A stretch of DNA of 5,513 nt, taken from contig DFPA01000050.1 of NCBI GenBank assembly GCA_002377025.1, positions 2,817-8,329 on the forward strand, written 5' to 3'. The translations under genes and the position numbers were made by a program. The stretch is from Patescibacteria group bacterium UBA3527 (GTDB lineage Bacteria > Patescibacteriota > Minisyncoccia > Phycocordibacterales > UBA918). Shown piece after piece: positions 4,685 to 5,513 of the stretch. Positions within the stretch are counted from its first letter, which is position 1. Every line of letters begins with the position of its first letter. A model generated the notes under the pieces. That model did not search any database, was not told the DNA's origin, and was given only the letters and a program-made list of their open reading frames with translations.

Positions 4685-5513
4685 GAGTGGAAAGAAGGAA
4701 ATAAGTCGTGTGCGTACTTTTGCCAGCGACTACCAAAAGGCTAAAGGGTCGGGGCAAGACAGCGCCCCTATTCCAGCAGCCACTTTATCTCCGACACAAG
4801 ACCCTTCTACACCTCCTCAGTCTCCACTTGATACTCCAAATCCAAGCCCGGTGGTTACACCTGGAGTAGAACCGGCCAAAAAAACAACACCTGCACTCAC
4901 TCCGTCAACAAAAAAGCCGGGCCTTGTTATCAAACCAAAGCTGCCGATAGAAAATAGCCTGACCAAACCAATCCCTAAAAAGCCTGCAGCGACATCCAGT
5001 AAAACACCACCCGCGCAACCGGTTGGTCAAACTATTCAAACTGACCTTTCTGATTCGGTAGACAAACTAACCCAAGGCACCAGTTTGCCGACCTTCAGCG
5101 AAGGAGAGGTGGATGTCCATAATGCAGAAACCGGCGACACTGGCAGTATCGTTACCGACACCAAAAGAAAAGAATTTAGAATTTGGTCAACAATTCTTAA
5201 GTCAATTACCGGCTGGGCTAAAGATACAGAGAAAGAGATTGCAGAGAAAAGAACGGAAAGAGAGGCTTCTAAACCAAGAGTCGGAGCTGTCGAAACTCGC
5301 AAGGACAAACTTTTGTCTGCTGCTGAGAACAGCGCTCTGCCGGTGAGTGACGATCATAAAAAAATTACCGTTCGGCTGCGTGAAAAACCAAAAAGCGAGC
5401 ATAAGTCCGGACTAATGATAAAAAGGCAAGAAGAAGTCCCAGAACCAACTTGGGAATCAGTTAAGACTCCGGCGCCAATTAAACCCTCTTCTCAAACTAC
5501 TGCTGAAGCTCCG
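4683..5513 (+). CDS. Unrecognised proline/lysine/threonine-rich protein, 3' partial
   Basis: The frame is open for 277 codons from ATG 4683 to the last base, so the gene continues beyond the window. I do not recognise a family. Residues 1-27 are basic and polar. Residues 28-113 are a disordered linker in which about a quarter of residues are proline, with recurring KKP and TP groups (STKKPG, IPKKPA). Residues 114-160 are acidic and polar. Residues 161-195 look helical (EFRIWSTILKSITGWAK, then a charged stretch). Residues 196-277 are again charged and proline-rich. No cysteine, signal peptide or membrane segment is visible; a membrane or folded domain could follow downstream. The start is uncertain: ATG 4683 has no Shine-Dalgarno, while GTG at codon 10 (4710) is preceded by AAGGA (4695-4699). 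Even pnp-like codon use and an uninterrupted frame argue that it is a real gene. It probably begins a new transcription unit after the pnp terminator. Confidence 0.75.
   Translation, partial: MSGKKEISRVRTFASDYQKAKGSGQDSAPIPAATLSPTQDPSTPPQSPLDTPNPSPVVTPGVEPAKKTTPALTPSTKKPGLVIKPKLPIENSLTKPIPKKPAATSSKTPPAQPVGQTIQTDLSDSVDKLTQGTSLPTFSEGEVDVHNAETGDTGSIVTDTKRKEFRIWSTILKSITGWAKDTEKEIAEKRTEREASKPRVGAVETRKDKLLSAAENSALPVSDDHKKITVRLREKPKSEHKSGLMIKRQEEVPEPTWESVKTPAPIKPSSQTTAEAP

Noticed and set aside
5113..5346. 77-codon + strand frame inside the 3' gene
   Set aside because: It is out of frame with the 277-codon open frame, has no start signal and gives a low-complexity basic peptide.
1..5513. CRISPR array, tRNA, rRNA, insertion sequence or prophage
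   Set aside because: No spaced direct repeats, cloverleaf, rRNA-like stretch, transposase or terminal inverted repeats were seen; the content is housekeeping genes in one orientation.

Overview
The window reads as a stretch of bacterial chromosome carrying housekeeping genes, all on the + strand. Its genes are the 3' part of yvcK, then rpsO, a NYN-domain (predicted ribonuclease) gene, a 51-codon small ORF, pnp, and the 5' part of a proline/lysine-rich protein gene that runs off the end. Stop codons are TAG (yvcK, rpsO, pnp), TGA (NYN gene) and TAA (small ORF). TGA is therefore a true stop, which argues against the recoded codes of Gracilibacteria/SR1 or mycoplasmas. Moderate GC, short spacers, nearly absent Shine-Dalgarno sequences and this gene set suggest a Patescibacteria (CPR) lineage, perhaps Parcubacteria. 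That placement is inference and not proven by the sequence.

Layout. Bases 1-912 are YvcK, lacking only its N-terminal nucleotide-loop region. Bases 913-1126 hold a weak candidate terminator, a near-palindrome, a very good promoter (TTGATT, 17 nt, TGCTATAGT) and an rpsO leader of about 82 nt that folds by hand into a three-way junction. Bases 1127-1393 are S15, followed by a hairpin terminator and a perfect 16-bp palindrome just before the NYN gene (1487-2065). That gene ends in a classical hairpin plus U-tract terminator. Bases 2161-2316 are a small ORF with the only strong Shine-Dalgarno of the window. Its stop codon lies in the base of a very stable hairpin (2313-2366), and a second hairpin (2400-2422) follows in the pnp leader. 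Bases 2454-4580 are full-length PNPase, ending in a strong hairpin terminator. Bases 4683-5513 are an unrecognised, low-complexity protein whose start is ambiguous. No gene-free stretch exceeds 300 bases.

How it fits together. rpsO and pnp are neighbours in many bacteria, as in E. coli. Here a predicted NYN nuclease and a small ORF sit between them, so the centre of the window looks like an RNA-metabolism locus. Each gene appears to have its own transcription boundary, and the rpsO and pnp leaders both contain alternative RNA pairings compatible with autoregulation. No mobile element, CRISPR array, tRNA or rRNA was seen. The most interesting material is the rpsO leader, the small ORF with its hairpin before pnp, and the unknown 3' gene.
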